NCBI RefSeq assembly: GCF_015101885.1 | Contig: NZ_CP062941.1 | Coordinates: forward strand, 2,914,001 to 2,978,000 | DNA from: Massilia litorea | Lineage (GTDB): Bacteria > Pseudomonadota > Gammaproteobacteria > Burkholderiales > Burkholderiaceae_D | Length of the DNA stretch: 64,000 bases | Direction: 5' to 3' | Part shown: positions 27,502-36,167 of the stretch, piece after piece | Position numbering within the stretch: the stretch's first letter is position 1 | Layout: each line of letters starts with the position of its first letter | Program-made: the position numbers and the translations under genes | Notes under the pieces: generated by a model | Told to the model about the DNA's origin: nothing | Database searches by the model: none | Seen by the model: only the letters and a program-made list of their open reading frames with translations

Positions 27502-28368
27502 ATGACGACGAAAGACAACGCCACCCGCATCAGCCAGCTCATCCAGGAACACGAGGCCGAAATCGGCTCGCAGTGGATTTCCCAGCTCGACACCCTGATG
27601 GTGCGCGGCACCAGCAGCTCGCGCGAACTGCTGCGCACGCATTGCCAGCAATTCCTGGCGGCATTCGCGGCCGGCACCCGTGGCGGCGAACTGGAAAACA
27701 TCGAACACCGGTCCTGGGACGAAGTGCGCGACCTGCTGACCGAGATTTCGTCCAGCCGCGCCAAGAGCGGTTCGAGCCCGAGCGAGACGGCGACCTTCGT
27801 GTTTTCGCTGAAGCAGCCGATCTTCGTCCAGCTGACCGCAGGTCTCGCGACCGAGCCGGAAGTGCTGGCCGGCGCATCCTGGGCGGTGAGCTCGCTGCTG
27901 GATAAATTCGGCCTGTACACGATCGAAGTGTTCCAGAAGGCGAAGGACCAGATCATCGTGCGCCAGCAGCAGGAACTGCTCGAACTGTCGACCCCGGTGG
28001 TGAAACTGTGGAACGGCATCCTGGCGCTGCCGCTGATCGGCACGCTGGATTCGGCACGCACGCAAGTCGTGATGGAAAACATCCTGCAAAAGATCGTCGA
28101 CACCGGCGCCGAGATCGCCATCATCGACATCACCGGCGTGCCGATGGTCGACACCCTGGTCGCCCAGCACCTGATGAAGACGATCGCCGCCGCGCGCCTG
28201 ATGGGCGCCGACTGCATCATCAGCGGCATCCGTCCGCAGATCGCCCAGACCATCGTCCACCTCGGCGTGAACCTGGAAGACGTCGTCACCAAGGCCACCC
28301 TGGCCGACGCCTTCCTGGTCGCCCTCGAACGTACCGGTGCCTCGGTCACCATCGCCAACAAGAACTAA
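27502..28368 (+). CDS. RsbR-type stressosome protein (RsbRD-like N-domain + STAS)
   Basis: A 288-residue STAS protein. Residues 1-160 are a helical sensor domain of the RsbRD N-terminal type (QLIQEHEAEIGSQWISQL opening). Residues 165-285 are a STAS domain (LWNGILALPLIGTLDSART, IIDITGVPMVDTLVAQHLMK, GADCIISGIRPQIAQTIVHLG). In Bacillus, RsbR paralogues form the stressosome shell with RsbS and are phosphorylated by RsbT on STAS threonines; T193 in the VDT motif of IDITGVPMVDT would be in the right region. It is the first gene of a six-gene operon. The signal sensed is unknown. Confidence 0.85.
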   Translation: MTTKDNATRISQLIQEHEAEIGSQWISQLDTLMVRGTSSSRELLRTHCQQFLAAFAAGTRGGELENIEHRSWDEVRDLLTEISSSRAKSGSSPSETATFVFSLKQPIFVQLTAGLATEPEVLAGASWAVSSLLDKFGLYTIEVFQKAKDQIIVRQQQELLELSTPVVKLWNGILALPLIGTLDSARTQVVMENILQKIVDTGAEIAIIDITGVPMVDTLVAQHLMKTIAAARLMGADCIISGIRPQIAQTIVHLGVNLEDVVTKATLADAFLVALERTGASVTIANKN

Positions 28369-28385
28369 TACGAATCGGAACGACG

Positions 28386-28745
28386 ATGGAACGCATTCCT
28401 ATCCTGCGGATGGGTGACCTGCTGCTGGTCACCATCCAGGTCGACATGCACGACCGCCTTGCCATGACCTTGCAGGACGATTTGACCGAGCGTATCGTGC
28501 GCGATAGCGCCAAAGGCGTGCTGATCGACATCTCGGCGCTCGACCTGGTCGATTCCTTCATCGGGCGTATGATCAGCAACACGGCAGCGATGGCGCGCGT
28601 GCTCGACGCCCAGACGGTGGTGGTCGGCATGCAGCCGGCGGTCGCGATTACCCTGGTCGAGCTCGGCCTGACCCTGCATGGCGTGAAAACCGCGCTGAAC
28701 GTCGAGAAGGGCATGACCCTGCTCGGAAAGAACCTGAATAGATGA
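28386..28745 (+). CDS. rsbS: RsbS-type STAS anti-sigma antagonist
   Basis: A 119-residue single STAS-domain protein opening MERIPILRMGDLLLVTIQVD, the RsbS pattern. GVLIDISALDLVDSFIGRMI carries the serine where RsbT phosphorylates RsbS. It would scaffold the stressosome and hold RsbT. The ATG at 28386 starts 17 nt after rsbR, and the stop overlaps the rsbT start (ATGA). Confidence 0.88.
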   Translation: MERIPILRMGDLLLVTIQVDMHDRLAMTLQDDLTERIVRDSAKGVLIDISALDLVDSFIGRMISNTAAMARVLDAQTVVVGMQPAVAITLVELGLTLHGVKTALNVEKGMTLLGKNLNR

Positions 28746-29209
28746 GCACTGCGACTGATTCCGCAGTTGGATTCGAGACCGATTTGCTGGAGCGTTACGC
28801 CAGGCAGCGCGTCGAGCGCGTCAGCCTGCCGCTGCGCGGAGACGAGGACGTGGTCGGCCTGCGCAAGCAGGTGCGCGAGCGCGCCGTCGCGATCGGGCTG
28901 TCGCTGGTCGACCAGACCAAGCTGATCACCGCGGCCAGCGAACTGGCGAGGAATACGATCAAGTACGGCGGCGGCGGCGCCGCGCACCTGGACAAGCTGG
29001 CCGACGGCCTGCGCCAGGGCGTCGGCCTTGTGTTCGTCGATGCCGGTCCCGGCATTCCCGACCTCGACATGGCACTGCGCGACGGCTATACCACCGGCGG
29101 CGGCCTGGGCCTCGGCCTGGGCGGCTCGAAGCGCCTGGTCGACGAATTCGAGATCGACACCCGTTCGGGAGAGGGGACCGCAATCGCGGTCGTAAAATGG
29201 AAACGCTGA
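28742..29209 (+). CDS. rsbT: RsbT-type switch kinase
   Basis: A 155-residue GHKL ATPase/serine-threonine kinase. The ATP-binding N box is ITAASELARNTIKYGGGG, G1 is FVDAGPGIPD and G2 is GGGLGLGLGGSKRLVDEF. RsbT phosphorylates RsbR and RsbS, then leaves to activate a downstream partner; in Bacillus that partner is RsbU. The protein is about 20 residues longer at the N-terminus than Bacillus RsbT. It overlaps rsbS by 4 nt and the next gene by 13 nt. Confidence 0.88.
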   Translation: MSTATDSAVGFETDLLERYARQRVERVSLPLRGDEDVVGLRKQVRERAVAIGLSLVDQTKLITAASELARNTIKYGGGGAAHLDKLADGLRQGVGLVFVDAGPGIPDLDMALRDGYTTGGGLGLGLGGSKRLVDEFEIDTRSGEGTAIAVVKWKR

Positions 29210-30240
29210 TCAGTTCCCTGAACACCCAGCATGCCTACCCGATCGTGCACGCCAGCGACATCGCCGCTGCCCGGCGCGCCGGGCAGAAACTGGCGATCGA
29301 ACTCGGTTTCGACGAAGCGCGCGCCGGCACGCTGGCGCTGATCGTCACCGAGGCCGGCACCAACCTGCTCAAGCATGCCGGTGAAGGCATGCTCTACCTG
29401 AACGTGGCCCAGTCCGAAGGCGTGCCCGGGGTGGACGTGCTGGCCGTGGACAGCGGCCCCGGCATCGCCGACCTCGACGCCTGCCTGCGCGACGGCATGT
29501 CCACGGCCGGCACCTCGGGTACCGGGCTGGGGGCGCTGCGCCGCCTGTCCGACGAATTCGACGTCTACTCGACGCCCGGCAACGGGGCCCTGTTTTTCAT
29601 GCGCCTGTGGCGCGACGAAGCCGCGCCCGGCCTGTGCCGGGTCGATGTCGGCGCGCTGACGGTGCCGCTGTCCGGCGAGGACGAGTGCGGCGACGGCTGG
29701 GGCGTGGCCTGCAACGCCACCGGCGCGACCCTGATCGCGGCCGATGGCCTCGGCCACGGTCCGCAGGCCGCGGCCGCGGCGCAGGCGGCACTCCGGCAGC
29801 TCGCGCGCCTGCCCGCTTCGGAACCGGGGCAGCTGGTGGACGCGGCGCATGAGGCCTTGCGCAGCACGCGCGGCGCGGCGCTGGCAGCGGCGCGCATCGA
29901 TTTCGAGAACGACACGATCCGCTTTGCCGGCATCGGCAACATCGGCGCCTATGTGATTGACGGCGACGCGCGGCGCGCGCTGGTGTCGCACAACGGTATC
30001 GTCGGCCACAACATGCGCAAGGTGCAGGAATTCAGCGCGCCTTGTCCGCCCGGCGCCCTGGTCGTCATGCACTCGGACGGGCTCCAGACCCAGTGGGACC
30101 TGGATAAATATCCGGGCCTGCTGGCGCGCAGTCCGGCGCTGGTGGCCGCGATGCTGATGCGCGACTTCATCCGGCGCCGCGACGATGCGATGGTGCTGGT
30201 GGTGCGCCGCCGCGAGGGGCGCGCGGGAGGCCAGCAATGA
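29197..30240 (+). CDS. GHKL ATPase + SpoIIE/PP2C phosphatase (RsbX-like)
   Basis: A 347-residue two-domain protein. The first 135 residues are an RsbT/RsbW-like ATPase domain (LALIVTEAGTNLLKHAGEG N box; VDSGPGIADLDACL; TSGTGLGALRRLSDEF). Residues 150-347 are a SpoIIE-type PP2C phosphatase with aspartates in TLIADGLGHGPQA-like and VMHSDGLQTQWD motifs. It probably removes phosphates from RsbR/RsbS and resets the stressosome, as RsbX does. It overlaps rsbT by 13 nt and the kinase gene by 4 nt. Confidence 0.85.
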   Translation: METLISSLNTQHAYPIVHASDIAAARRAGQKLAIELGFDEARAGTLALIVTEAGTNLLKHAGEGMLYLNVAQSEGVPGVDVLAVDSGPGIADLDACLRDGMSTAGTSGTGLGALRRLSDEFDVYSTPGNGALFFMRLWRDEAAPGLCRVDVGALTVPLSGEDECGDGWGVACNATGATLIAADGLGHGPQAAAAAQAALRQLARLPASEPGQLVDAAHEALRSTRGAALAAARIDFENDTIRFAGIGNIGAYVIDGDARRALVSHNGIVGHNMRKVQEFSAPCPPGALVVMHSDGLQTQWDLDKYPGLLARSPALVAAMLMRDFIRRRDDAMVLVVRRREGRAGGQQ

Positions 30241-31571
30241 GCCAGCGCATCCTGGCCGTCGCCCTCGAGAGCGACAAGGATGTGGTGCTGGTGCGCCAGC
30301 GCGCGCGCCAGATTTCCAGCATGCTTGGCTTTGCCAAGCAGGACCAGGTGCGCATCGCGACCGCCGTGTCGGAAGTGGCGCGTGCCGCCTGCCATGCCGG
30401 CGTCAAGGCGCGCGCCACCTTCGTGCTGCACGACCAGCAAACGCGCCAGCAGCTCGAGGTGACGGTCAGCGCCGCACAGGCACCCGCGGCGCATACCGAA
30501 GCGGCGGCGCTTGCCGACGCCGCGCTGGTCACGGCGCACCGCCTGATGGACACCTGCGTCGCCGACGGCGGCGGCGCCGGTCCGGCCATCCGCATGCAGA
30601 AGGCGCTGCCGCCCCAGCTGCCGGTCAGCCCGACGCGCCTGGCGCAGATCGCCAGCGAACTGGCCGCCGCCCCGGCCGGCAACTCGTGGGAGGAAGTGCA
30701 GCAGCAGAACCGCGAGCTGGTCGAGACCCTGGCCGAGCTGCGCGAGCGCCAGGAAGACCTGCTGTCGCTGACGCGCGAACTGGAAGACACCAACCGCGGC
30801 ATCGTCGCCCTGTATGCGGAGATCGAGGACAAGGCCGAGCACCTGCGCCGCGCGGACGAGATGAAGTCGCGCTTTCTCTCAAATACGAGTCACGAGCTGC
30901 GCACGCCGCTGTCCTCGATCCGCGCCTTGTCGAAACTCCTGCTCGACCGCATGGACGGCGACCTGACCGAAGAGCAGGAGCGCCAGGTCTACCTGATCGA
31001 GCGCACCGCCACCGATATGTCGGAACTGGTCAACGACCTGCTGGACCTCGCCAAGATCGAAGCGGGACGCGTGGAGGCGCATCCGGAGCCGGTCGTGGTC
31101 GAGAACCTGTTCCGCGCACTGAAGGGCATGATGCGCCCCCTGGTCGATGCCGATCGGGTCGAACTGGTGTTCGACAACGGCGGCATCGAGGACGCCTTCG
31201 AATCGGACGAGGGCATGCTGTCCCAGATCCTGCGCAACTTCATTTCGAACGCGCTCAAGTTCACCGAGCAGGGCTCGGTGCGCGTCAGCGCGGCGCACGA
31301 TCCCGGGTCCGACATGCTGACCTTCGCCGTCACCGATACCGGCATCGGCATCGACGCCGAGCACCTGCAGCTCATCTTCGAGGAGTTCACCCAGGTGGAA
31401 AACCCGCTGCAGCGAAAGAGCAAGGGCACGGGCCTGGGCCTGCCGCTGTGCCGGCGCCTCGCCGAACTGCTGGGCGGGCGCGTCGACGTCACCAGCCGTC
31501 CCGGTGTCGGCTCGACTTTCATGTTGACGCTGCCGCGTCAATTCCCCCATCCGTCGCCGCCAGACGCTTGA
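30237..31571 (+). CDS. sensor histidine kinase with RsbT-like N-terminal domain
   Basis: A 444-residue soluble kinase with no membrane segment. Residues 1-135 resemble the GHKL fold of RsbT (VRIATAVSEVARAACHAG) but lack clear G boxes. A coiled coil follows (about 150-210, QQQNRELVETLAELRERQED). The HisKA motif is SNTSHELRTPLSSI with phosphorylatable H219, and the HATPase has NFISNALKFT, DTGIGI and KGTGLGLPL. In place of RsbU, this may be the output of the stressosome. It is 12 nt upstream of a hybrid kinase gene. Confidence 0.85.
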   Translation: MSQRILAVALESDKDVVLVRQRARQISSMLGFAKQDQVRIATAVSEVARAACHAGVKARATFVLHDQQTRQQLEVTVSAAQAPAAHTEAAALADAALVTAHRLMDTCVADGGGAGPAIRMQKALPPQLPVSPTRLAQIASELAAAPAGNSWEEVQQQNRELVETLAELRERQEDLLSLTRELEDTNRGIVALYAEIEDKAEHLRRADEMKSRFLSNTSHELRTPLSSIRALSKLLLDRMDGDLTEEQERQVYLIERTATDMSELVNDLLDLAKIEAGRVEAHPEPVVVENLFRALKGMMRPLVDADRVELVFDNGGIEDAFESDEGMLSQILRNFISNALKFTEQGSVRVSAAHDPGSDMLTFAVTDTGIGIDAEHLQLIFEEFTQVENPLQRKSKGTGLGLPLCRRLAELLGGRVDVTSRPGVGSTFMLTLPRQFPHPSPPDA

Positions 31572-31583
31572 CGAAACCGAAAC

Positions 31584-33473
31584 ATGACTGCACATCCACC
31601 CCTGATCCTCAACGTCGACGACAACGATGGCGCGCGCTACGCCAAGACCCGCATCCTGCATAGCGCCGGCTTCAAGGTGATCGAAGCGGCGAACGGCACC
31701 GACGCGCTGGCGATGGTCCGCGAGGACAATCCGGCACTGGTGCTGCTGGACGTAAAGCTCCCCGACATCAACGGCATCGAGGTCTGCCGGCGCATCAAGG
31801 CCGACCCCGACACCAACTGCGTGCTGGTGCTGCAGACCTCGGCCGCGCTGACCGGGCGCGCCGACAAGATCCGCGGCCTGGAAGGCGGCGCCGACAACTA
31901 CCTGGCCGCGCCGATCGAGTCCGACGAGCTCATTGCCAACGTCAACGCGCTGCTGCGCATGCGCCAGACCCAGGACGCGCTGCGCGAGGGAGAAGAGCGC
32001 TTTCGCCAGCTGACCGACAACATCGAAGACGTGTTCTGGATGTTCTCGGCGCCGGACGGCGTGCTGGCCTATGTCAGCCCGGCCTACGCGACGATCTGGG
32101 GCCGCAGCGTGGATACGCTCAAGCGCCACCATGCAAGCTGGCTCGAGGTCGTGCATCCGGACGATCGCGCGCGCCTGGCGGGGCGCTGGGCGATCCTGGC
32201 GACCCAGCCGCACTATGACGAGGAATTCCGCCTGATGCTGCCCGACGGCGCGATGCGCTGGGTGCGTGACCGCGTCTTCGCGGTACGTAACGCGCGCGGC
32301 GAGGTGTACCGCGTGGCCCGGATCACGAGCGACATCTCGGCGCGCAAGGAAATGGAAGCGCTCCTGCGCGCGGCCGACGCCAACAAGAACCAGTTCCTGG
32401 CCACGCTGGCGCACGAACTGCGCAACCCATTGAGCCCGATCCGCAACGCGGCCACGCTGCTCGGCGTCGGCGGCGAGAACGCGGGCGGGCGTCACGCGCA
32501 TGCGCGCGAAGTCATCCTGCGCCAGGTCGACCATCTGGCGCACCTGGTCGACGACCTGCTCGACGTCGCCCGTATTTCGGAAGGCAAGATCGTGCTGCGC
32601 CGCGAAGAGGTCAATCTCGGCGCCGTCATCGAACAGGCGCTCGAAACCGCCGGGCCGCTGATCGGGGCGCGCGCGCACAAGCTCGAGGTGCGCCAGCCGG
32701 ACTGCCAGGTCTGGGTCGCGGGCGATCCGGTGCGCCTGGCGCAGTCGATGGGCAACCTGCTGCACAACGCCGCCAAGTTCACTCCGAAGGGCGGAGAAAT
32801 CACGCTCGCCGTCACGCTGCACGGGGAGAACGTCCACATCTCGGTCCACGACAACGGCATCGGCATAGCGGAGGACAACCTGCCTCGCATCTTCGGCATG
32901 TTCGCCCAGGCGGCGGTGCCGCCCGACCGCGCGCCGGAGGGCCTCGGCATCGGCCTGTCGCTGGTCTCGCGCCTGCTCGAGATGCACGGCGGCCAGTTGC
33001 GCGCCGAGAGCCCCGGCATCGGCATGGGCAGCACTTTTACGGTGGAGCTGCCGGTGCTGCGCACGACGGGCAACGAGTGCGCCGTGGGTTCCGCACAGGA
33101 GCAGGGCGGCGCGGCCGCCGGCCTGCGCGTGCTGCTGGTCGACGACAACGTCGACGCCATGGAGATGATGGGCTTCCTGTTGGCCGAGATGGGGCACGAG
33201 ACCTGGACCACGTCGGACGCCAGCCAGATCGAGACGCTGGCGCTGGCCCACCGGCCGCAGGTGATCGTGCTCGACATCGGCTTGCCGGGCGCGGACGGCT
33301 ACCAGCTGGCGCGCATGATCAAGAGTAACCCGCAGCTGGCCCACATCCGCCTGGTCGCGCACACCGGCTACGGCTCGCCTGAAGACCGGCGCCGCGCGCA
33401 GGAAGCGGGCTTCGATGCGCACCTGGTCAAACCGGCCGAGCTGGAAGATCTGGAAAAGGCGCTGCGCGGCTGA
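31584..33473 (+). CDS. hybrid kinase: receiver-PAS-HisKA-HATPase-receiver
   Basis: A 629-residue soluble multi-domain protein. The first receiver (about 7-125) has D56 in VLLDVKLPD, but the conserved KP lysine is alanine (A109 in YLAAP). A PAS domain follows (about 137-260, RFRQLTDNIEDVFWMFS). Then come HisKA (FLATLAHELRNPLSPI), HATPase (NLLHNAAKFTPKGGE, DNGIGI, LGIGLSLVSRLLEMHGG) and a second, normal receiver (VLLVDDNVDA, VLDIGLPGADGY, LVKP). It ends the stressosome operon and probably works with the preceding kinase. The final target is not in the window. Confidence 0.9.
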   Translation: MTAHPPLILNVDDNDGARYAKTRILHSAGFKVIEAANGTDALAMVREDNPALVLLDVKLPDINGIEVCRRIKADPDTNCVLVLQTSAALTGRADKIRGLEGGADNYLAAPIESDELIANVNALLRMRQTQDALREGEERFRQLTDNIEDVFWMFSAPDGVLAYVSPAYATIWGRSVDTLKRHHASWLEVVHPDDRARLAGRWAILATQPHYDEEFRLMLPDGAMRWVRDRVFAVRNARGEVYRVARITSDISARKEMEALLRAADANKNQFLATLAHELRNPLSPIRNAATLLGVGGENAGGRHAHAREVILRQVDHLAHLVDDLLDVARISEGKIVLRREEVNLGAVIEQALETAGPLIGARAHKLEVRQPDCQVWVAGDPVRLAQSMGNLLHNAAKFTPKGGEITLAVTLHGENVHISVHDNGIGIAEDNLPRIFGMFAQAAVPPDRAPEGLGIGLSLVSRLLEMHGGQLRAESPGIGMGSTFTVELPVLRTTGNECAVGSAQEQGGAAAGLRVLLVDDNVDAMEMMGFLLAEMGHETWTTSDASQIETLALAHRPQVIVLDIGLPGADGYQLARMIKSNPQLAHIRLVAHTGYGSPEDRRRAQEAGFDAHLVKPAELEDLEKALRG

Positions 33474-33498
33474 TGTCCCGATAAGGCAGGCGCCGCAC

Positions 33499-33564
33499 CG
33501 CGTCGGCACGAATGCCCACCCTGCAACGGCCGAGCACCGTAGGGTGGGCTCTTGAGCCCACGCG
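33499..33564. repeat. REP-like inverted pair
   Basis: A degenerate left unit (33499-33525) and an intact right unit (33538-33564, CGTAGGGTGGGC...GAGCCCACGCG) in opposite orientation, 12 bp apart. It lies after the stressosome operon. Unlike the other pairs, the left unit has lost several pairing bases. Confidence 0.85.
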
Positions 33565-33682
33565 TCTCGCGTGTGCAAATTTACCCGCACGCCACCAAAA
33601 ACCCCATCCCAGCCGCGAACTTCCACCTTCCCCCAGGTTCTTACGAAGACCACACGCGCGCCAGCGCAGGGGAGGGAATACC

Positions 33683-34648
33683 ATGCCCGACACAACCAGG
33701 CACAACGCGCCGCTCGTCCTCGCGTCCGTCCAACTGAAGCGCAACACGCCGGCCGAGGTGGTCCAGGCCAGGGCGCCCTGGCGCGAAGCGATGCTCGAGG
33801 GCTACCGGCGCCGCAACGCCGTCCTCGACGGCATCTTCTACGACATCGGCGTCGTCACGCCCACCGAGGCCGGTACGGTCGCGCCCTGGCTTGCGCGCGA
33901 GGGCACGCTCCTGATCGTGCCGCCCTCGGGCGCCGGCGCGCTGCGCCTGTGCGCGACCGTCCCCGACTTCCTCGCAGCCGGCGGGGCCGGCACGCGCATC
34001 CTGACCGTGGCCGGCGTCGGCAGCTCGGCCCTCGGCACGGCCGCCTTTGCCCGCAATGTGGCCGACGCCTTCGGCGAACCGGTAGCGGCGCTGGTCTCCG
34101 GCTACGGCCTCGCCGACCTCGTCACCGAGGCCGCCGGCGGCTGGTTCTGGTTCGGCACACTGAACCGCATGCGCCACGCCTTCGAGCAGGTCGACGACCT
34201 GTTTCGCGGCCGGGCATGGGATCCGATGGCAAGCATGCCCGCCTCGATGAACCTCGCCCGCACCAGCCTCGACACGCGCACGCTGTGCACGCTGCTGGCC
34301 GATCCCGGCACGCATTTCTCGCTCCTGGTCGGGCACTCGAAGGGCAACCTGGTGATTTCGGAAGCGCTGTACGCGCTGCGCGACGACGGCGCCGACGAGG
34401 GGCTGGACGACCTCGCCATCATCACGATGTCGGCGGCGATTGCCATGCCGCCGCGCTACCGCAGGATCATCGACGTGATGGGAGAGCTGGACTGGTTCGG
34501 GGCGATGAATTCGAACTGCGCGATCCCCGTCGAGTACCACGCGAAGAACGCCTGGCACCACACGAACACGGACCTGCAATGGCACCTGCCGGTGCGCCAG
34601 GTGTTGTGCGACCTGCGCCGTACGCAGGGCGGCGCACTCGTGCACTAA
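33683..34648 (+). CDS. alpha/beta-hydrolase-like protein, function unknown
   Basis: A 321-residue protein without a signal. LLVGHSKGNLVISEALYALR near residue 215 is a nucleophile elbow (GHSKG), and an upstream hydrophobic strand (TRILTVAGVGSSALGTAAFA) may also belong to the fold. Close relatives appear as uncharacterised proteins only. The ATG at 33683 has a strong GGAGGGA site; the frame is open upstream across the REP-like pair, which is not coding. It stands alone between the stressosome operon and a convergent small gene. Confidence 0.65.
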   Translation: MPDTTRHNAPLVLASVQLKRNTPAEVVQARAPWREAMLEGYRRRNAVLDGIFYDIGVVTPTEAGTVAPWLAREGTLLIVPPSGAGALRLCATVPDFLAAGGAGTRILTVAGVGSSALGTAAFARNVADAFGEPVAALVSGYGLADLVTEAAGGWFWFGTLNRMRHAFEQVDDLFRGRAWDPMASMPASMNLARTSLDTRTLCTLLADPGTHFSLLVGHSKGNLVISEALYALRDDGADEGLDDLAIITMSAAIAMPPRYRRIIDVMGELDWFGAMNSNCAIPVEYHAKNAWHHTNTDLQWHLPVRQVLCDLRRTQGGALVH

Positions 34649-34657
34649 GCAGGCATA

Positions 34658-34906
34658 TTACTGCCCGAGACAGATGATTTTCGTCGCGTACTCGCGCGCG
34701 TTTTCCTTCTTGCGGCCGGCCCAGTCGATGACTTCCTGGGCTTCGGCGATCGTCATGATGGTCGCCTTTTCCTTGTTCTTGATGAAGGAGACGCCTTCGA
34801 ACTTGCCCTCCTTGCTGCGCATGACTTTGGCGAACACGGGGGGCTTCTTGCCGTCGTCGGCGAGTTTGTTTTGCTGGACGAGGTAACGCTGGTCGATCGG
34901 TTCCAT
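34658..34906 (-). CDS. conserved small hypothetical protein
   Basis: An 82-residue basic protein beginning MEPIDQRYLVQQNKLADDGK and ending ATKIICLGQ. I do not recognise a family. It is rich in Lys and Glu with no signal or membrane segment. The start at 34906 is a guess; an ATG at 34936 would add 10 residues, and neither has a clear ribosome-binding site. It is 9 nt from the end of the convergent hydrolase gene and just downstream of the acyltransferase on the same strand. Confidence 0.55.
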   Translation of the reverse strand: MEPIDQRYLVQQNKLADDGKKPPVFAKVMRSKEGKFEGVSFIKNKEKATIMTIAEAQEVIDWAGRKKENAREYATKIICLGQ

Positions 34907-34937
34907 GGGGGAGGGCGTGAAAAGGGAAACCACCATT

Positions 34938-36065
34938 TTACCGTCTCGGGAGCGCGCGGCCTATCCGTTCCAGCATCAGCGCCAGGGCGAGGCAGCAGAG
35001 CAGCACCGGCAGGTAGACGACGAAGGTCCAGGTCTGCAGCTCGCCGAGCAGCGCGCGGTACAGGCCGACGGCCCCCAGTACGATGAACATATGCGACAGG
35101 TAGAGTTCATAGCTCAGGCTACCCATGCGCGCCAGCCAGCCCAGGCCGCGCCGCGGCGCAGGCGGATGCGCGCGCAAGGCCAGCAGCAGGAAGCAGCTGC
35201 CCACGCACAGGACGTACAGGCCGGACTTGAACAGATGGCGGTGCACCAAGTCGGACCAGCCGAGGACCAGCACGATGCAGAAGGCGCCGAAGAGCGCGAG
35301 TGCGCGCGCATCGCGCGGCGCCGGACGCCAGCGGCAGGCGAGCATGGCGGCCAGCACGCCCCAGGCGATGGCGGCCATGCCGGGCAGGTAGGCCTTTTCG
35401 CGCCAGACCTCGTCGGCGGCGGGGACAAGCGAGCGCAAAGGTCCAAGGCACAGCGCCCAGGCCAGCAGCACGCCGGCCAGGACGCGCCGCGGCAATGCCA
35501 GGCAAAGCAGGGAGAAGCCCAGGTAGAAGGCCTCTTCGATGGACAGCGACCAGAGGACGTCCCAGCCTGCGGGCGCCCAGCCGGTACGGCCTTCGTACCA
35601 ATTGAAGGTGAAGCTCAGGGCAGACCCCAGCAGTCCCCCGATACTCTGCCGTCCTTCCTCGGGCGCGAAGCCGGACACGCCCAGCCAGGCCAGGAGCGTC
35701 AGCAGCGCCAGGGCCAGGATGAGCAAGGGCAGGATGCGGCGCGCCCGCGCCAGGTAGAACCGGCGCAGGCCGACGCGCCCCAGGCCGCCATCGCGCTCGA
35801 TGATGCGGGTCGTGATCAGGAAGCCCGAGATCACGAAAAAGACGAACACGGCCTCGTAGCCGTTGAAGCTGAGGGCATCGATCAGGCGTTTGGGCAGCCA
35901 TGCGCCGGCAAGGCTGGGCGCCAGCGGCAGGCGAAAGGGCAGGGCAAGGTGATGGACGATCACCAGCAGGATGGCCAGGCCGCGCAGGCAGTCGATGCCG
36001 AAGTTGCGCGGCGCCTGGAGCGTTGCATGCGTGCCGGGACGCAGGACGGGAGGGCTTGCGGTCAT
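34938..36065 (-). CDS. acyltransferase 3 family membrane protein (OafA-like)
   Basis: A 375-residue integral membrane protein with about ten hydrophobic helices. The N-terminal motif NFGIDCLRGLAILLVIVHHL, with the R and HH pair, is the acyltransferase-3 signature, and later RFYLARARRILPLLILA also fits. Family members O-acetylate lipopolysaccharide, exopolysaccharide or peptidoglycan sugars. The frame is open to 36149, but the bases before about 36122 are a terminator of the upstream peptidase gene, so a start at 36065 (or 36122) is more likely. Target unknown. Confidence 0.82.
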   Translation of the reverse strand: MTASPPVLRPGTHATLQAPRNFGIDCLRGLAILLVIVHHLALPFRLPLAPSLAGAWLPKRLIDALSFNGYEAVFVFFVISGFLITTRIIERDGGLGRVGLRRFYLARARRILPLLILALALLTLLAWLGVSGFAPEEGRQSIGGLLGSALSFTFNWYEGRTGWAPAGWDVLWSLSIEEAFYLGFSLLCLALPRRVLAGVLLAWALCLGPLRSLVPAADEVWREKAYLPGMAAIAWGVLAAMLACRWRPAPRDARALALFGAFCIVLVLGWSDLVHRHLFKSGLYVLCVGSCFLLLALRAHPPAPRRGLGWLARMGSLSYELYLSHMFIVLGAVGLYRALLGELQTWTFVVYLPVLLCCLALALMLERIGRALPRR

Positions 36066-36122
36066 GGAGTCGATGAGGTGTGGGAATGCGTCGTGCCGCA
36101 CAAGGGCAGGCAATGCGTTCAT

Positions 36123-36149
36123 AAAAAAATGCCCGCACGCGGCGGGCAT
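36123..36149 (-). terminator. terminator of the M16 peptidase pair
   Basis: On the minus strand ATGCCCGC pairs with GCGGGCAT around a 5-nt loop and is followed by seven T. It lies 19 nt after the stop of the second M16 gene. Confidence 0.88.
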
Positions 36150-36167
36150 CGTTCCGGACGAAGCGTC

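Noticed and set aside
30879..33695. Very long open frame on the minus strand (over 900 codons) opposite the kinase genes
   Set aside because: It is antisense to two well-supported kinase genes, begins and ends without regulatory context and has an Arg/His/Gln/Ala-rich composition that results from reading GC-rich codons backwards. The same applies to long antisense frames opposite nuoL, nuoG, nuoM, pnp and the ABC transporter genes.
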